Assembly (NCBI GenBank): GCA_027489295.1
Contig: JAIYAA010000037.1
Coordinates: 1-9,811, forward strand
Length of the DNA stretch: 9,811 bases
Source: Sphingomonadales bacterium
Lineage (GTDB): Bacteria; Pseudomonadota; Alphaproteobacteria; Sphingomonadales; Sphingomonadaceae
Direction: 5' to 3'
Within the stretch, counting starts at the first letter, position 1. Each line of letters opens with the position of its first letter. Both the position numbers and the translations under genes were made by a program. Shown one piece after another: positions 8,514 through 9,811 of this stretch. The notes beneath the pieces are model-generated. The model did not search any database. It saw nothing but the letters and a program-made list of their open reading frames with translations, and was not told the DNA's origin.

Positions 8514-9708
8514 GGCTGACTCCCCCTGGTTGACGATCCTCGGGATCGGTGAAGACGGCGCGGACGGCCTGTCCGCCGCCGCCCGCGCGGCGCTCGACGC
8601 GGCCGAGCTGGTGATGGGCGCCGCCCGCCACCTCGCGCTGCTGCCGGGGCTTAGGTGCGAAGCCGTGCGATGGCCAGTGCCCTTCGCCGCGGGACTGCCA
8701 CTGCTGCTCGGCCAGCGGGGGCGACGGGTGGTGCTGCTCGCTTCGGGCGACCCGTTCTGGTTCGGCGCGGGCACGAGCGTGACACGGCATCTGGAGCCCG
8801 GCGAATGGACCGCGCACCCCGCGCCGTCGAGCTTCGCGCTGGCCGCCGCGCGGCTCGGCTGGGCAGTGGAGGACACCGTTTGTCTCGGCCTGCACGCCGC
8901 GCCGTTCGCGCGCCTCCGCCCATATCTGGTGCCGGGCCGCACCCTGCTCGTCCTCGTTCGCGATGGCGCGGCAGCGGGGGCCGTAGCCGCGTATCTTGTC
9001 GACCAAGGGTTCGGTGCGTCGACGCTCCATGTCCTCGAAGCCTTGGGCGGTCCGCGCGAGCGGATCCGGCAGGTGCAGGCCGACGGCTTTGCGTTCGACG
9101 ATGTCGCCCACCCGGTCGCGATCGGGGTGGAGATACGGGGGGAGGGCGCGGTGCTGCCCGCCACCAGCGGGCGCCCGGATAGATGGTTCGCCTCCGATGG
9201 CCAGCTGACCAAGCAGCCGGTGCGCGCGCTCACCCTGTCCGCGCTTGCGCCGCGTCCCGGCGAACTGCTGTGGGACATCGGCGCCGGCTCGGGCTCGATC
9301 GGGATCGAGTGGCTGCTCGCCCATCCCGCCAATCGCGCGGTGGCGATCGAGGCCGATCCGGTGCGCGCCGATCGTGCCCGCGCCAACGCGGTCGCGCTCG
9401 GCGTGGACCGGCTCGCGGTGCACACGGCGCGCGCACCCGATCTGCTGCCCGAGGGCGCGCCCGATGCGGTGTTCATCGGCGGCGGGCTGTCGCACGCGTT
9501 GCTGGAGGCGCTGTGGGCGCGCCTGCCCGAGGGCACCCGGCTGGTCGCCAATGCCGTCACGCTCGAATCCGAGGCACTGCTCGCCGCGTGGCACGGGCGG
9601 GCAGGCGGCAGTCTGCTCCGCATCGAACTGGCGGACGCGGTGCCGCTCGGCATCCGTCAGGGCTGGAAGGCGCGCTATCCGGTGGTGCAGTGGAGCGTCG
9701 TCCGATGA
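8512..9708 (+). CDS. cobL: CobL, precorrin-6Y C5,15-methyltransferase (decarboxylating) (398 aa)
   Basis: Two-domain enzyme that methylates precorrin-6B at C5 and C15 and decarboxylates the C12 acetate side chain, giving precorrin-8X. The N-terminal CbiE-like domain (about 1-200) shows ILGIGEDGADGLS near the start, SGDPFWFGAG from residue 78 and PAPSSFALAAARLGW from about 104. The C-terminal CbiT-like domain (about 215-398) has a classical Rossmann SAM motif, DIGAGSGSIGIE (255-266), then AIEADPVRADRARANA and FIGGG (321-325). This is a fused CobL as in aerobic pathways, not separate CbiE and CbiT. Start ATG 8512 has AGGA at 8500-8503 and fits the family N-terminus (MADSPWLTILGIGEDG); the upstream in-frame ATG at 8440 lies in antisense to cobK. 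The ATG shares two bases with the cobK start. The stop overlaps cobE (ATGA). Confidence 0.95.
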   Translation: MADSPWLTILGIGEDGADGLSAAARAALDAAELVMGAARHLALLPGLRCEAVRWPVPFAAGLPLLLGQRGRRVVLLASGDPFWFGAGTSVTRHLEPGEWTAHPAPSSFALAAARLGWAVEDTVCLGLHAAPFARLRPYLVPGRTLLVLVRDGAAAGAVAAYLVDQGFGASTLHVLEALGGPRERIRQVQADGFAFDDVAHPVAIGVEIRGEGAVLPATSGRPDRWFASDGQLTKQPVRALTLSALAPRPGELLWDIGAGSGSIGIEWLLAHPANRAVAIEADPVRADRARANAVALGVDRLAVHTARAPDLLPEGAPDAVFIGGGLSHALLEALWARLPEGTRLVANAVTLESEALLAAWHGRAGGSLLRIELADAVPLGIRQGWKARYPVVQWSVVR

Positions 9709-9811
9709 TCGTCGCCGGCTTCGGCTATCGGGCGGGCGCGAGCCTGCAGTCGCTGCGGTCGGCGCTGGCGCTGGCGCAGGCCGGCGCGCCGCCGGTCACC
9801 CATGTCGCCAG
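9705..9811 (+). CDS. cobE: CobE, cobalamin biosynthesis protein, 5' part (partial)
   Basis: Thirty-five codons are visible before the window ends; they read MIVAGFGYRAGASLQSLRSA and continue with ALALAQAGAPP. The start (short hydrophobic strand, G-x-G-x-R, then a helix) is that of CobE, which resembles the C-terminal domain of CbiG. Its role in the aerobic pathway is not settled; handling or protection of corrin intermediates has been suggested. The ATG overlaps the cobL stop as ATGA (9705-9708), with GGAG at 9692-9695 as ribosome-binding site. The full protein is usually about 120-150 aa, so roughly a quarter is seen. A cobE directly after cobL fits the order of related operons, where cobM often follows. 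Confidence 0.78.
   Translation, partial: MIVAGFGYRAGASLQSLRSALALAQAGAPPVTHVA

Noticed and set aside
7581..8519. 312-codon + strand open frame across cobK
   Set aside because: It is fully antisense to cobK, which has all family motifs. The Arg/Gly/Pro-rich translation resembles no family and is typical of shadow frames in high-GC DNA.
8514..9653. Long - strand open frame upstream of and in frame with cobK, suggesting a larger CobK or fusion
   Set aside because: The CobK family N-terminus starts at the complement of 8513 with a strong ribosome-binding site; the upstream part is a shadow of cobL.

Overview
The window is most of an aerobic (oxygen-dependent, 'Cob-type') cobalamin biosynthesis operon on the chromosome of a high-GC bacterium (about 70% GC by eye). 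Protein style, the presence of CobG/CobN instead of the anaerobic CbiD/CbiK set, and the gene order point to an alphaproteobacterium. A sphingomonad is my best guess, from recall and not from a search.

Layout: bases 1-220 are an untranslated leader whose first bases are the conserved 3' core of a cobalamin riboswitch; the rest of the aptamer and the promoter lie upstream of the window. Then follow cobW (221-1258), cobN (1271-4561), cobG (4558-5682), cobH (5682-6311), cobI (6308-7033) and cobJ (7030-7788), all on the + strand and mostly joined by ATGA or TGATG stop/start overlaps. cobK (7755-8513) lies on the - strand; its 3' end overlaps cobJ and its start codon shares a CATG with the start codon of cobL. 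cobL (8512-9708) returns to the + strand and overlaps by ATGA with cobE, which runs off the window end (9705-9811). No stretch over 300 bases lacks a gene. I see no tRNA, rRNA, CRISPR array, insertion sequence or attachment site.

Pathway: precorrin-2 is methylated at C20 by CobI (precorrin-3A), hydroxylated and lactonised by CobG (3B) and ring-contracted and methylated at C17 by CobJ (precorrin-4). The next two steps, CobM and CobF, are not in the window. CobK reduces precorrin-6A to 6B, CobL does the C5/C15 methylations and decarboxylation to precorrin-8, and CobH moves the methyl group to give hydrogenobyrinic acid. CobN is the large subunit of the cobaltochelatase that inserts Co(II) after CobB amidation; its partners CobS and CobT are not here. 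CobW is a G3E GTPase thought to supply cobalt. CobE is an accessory protein of unclear role.

The system is well known. The points worth a second look are local: a hairpin that holds the cobW ribosome-binding region, an in-frame palindromic insert in cobN, the inverted cobK whose start codon interlocks with that of cobL, and a hairpin at the cobJ/cobK junction that resembles the cobN palindrome.
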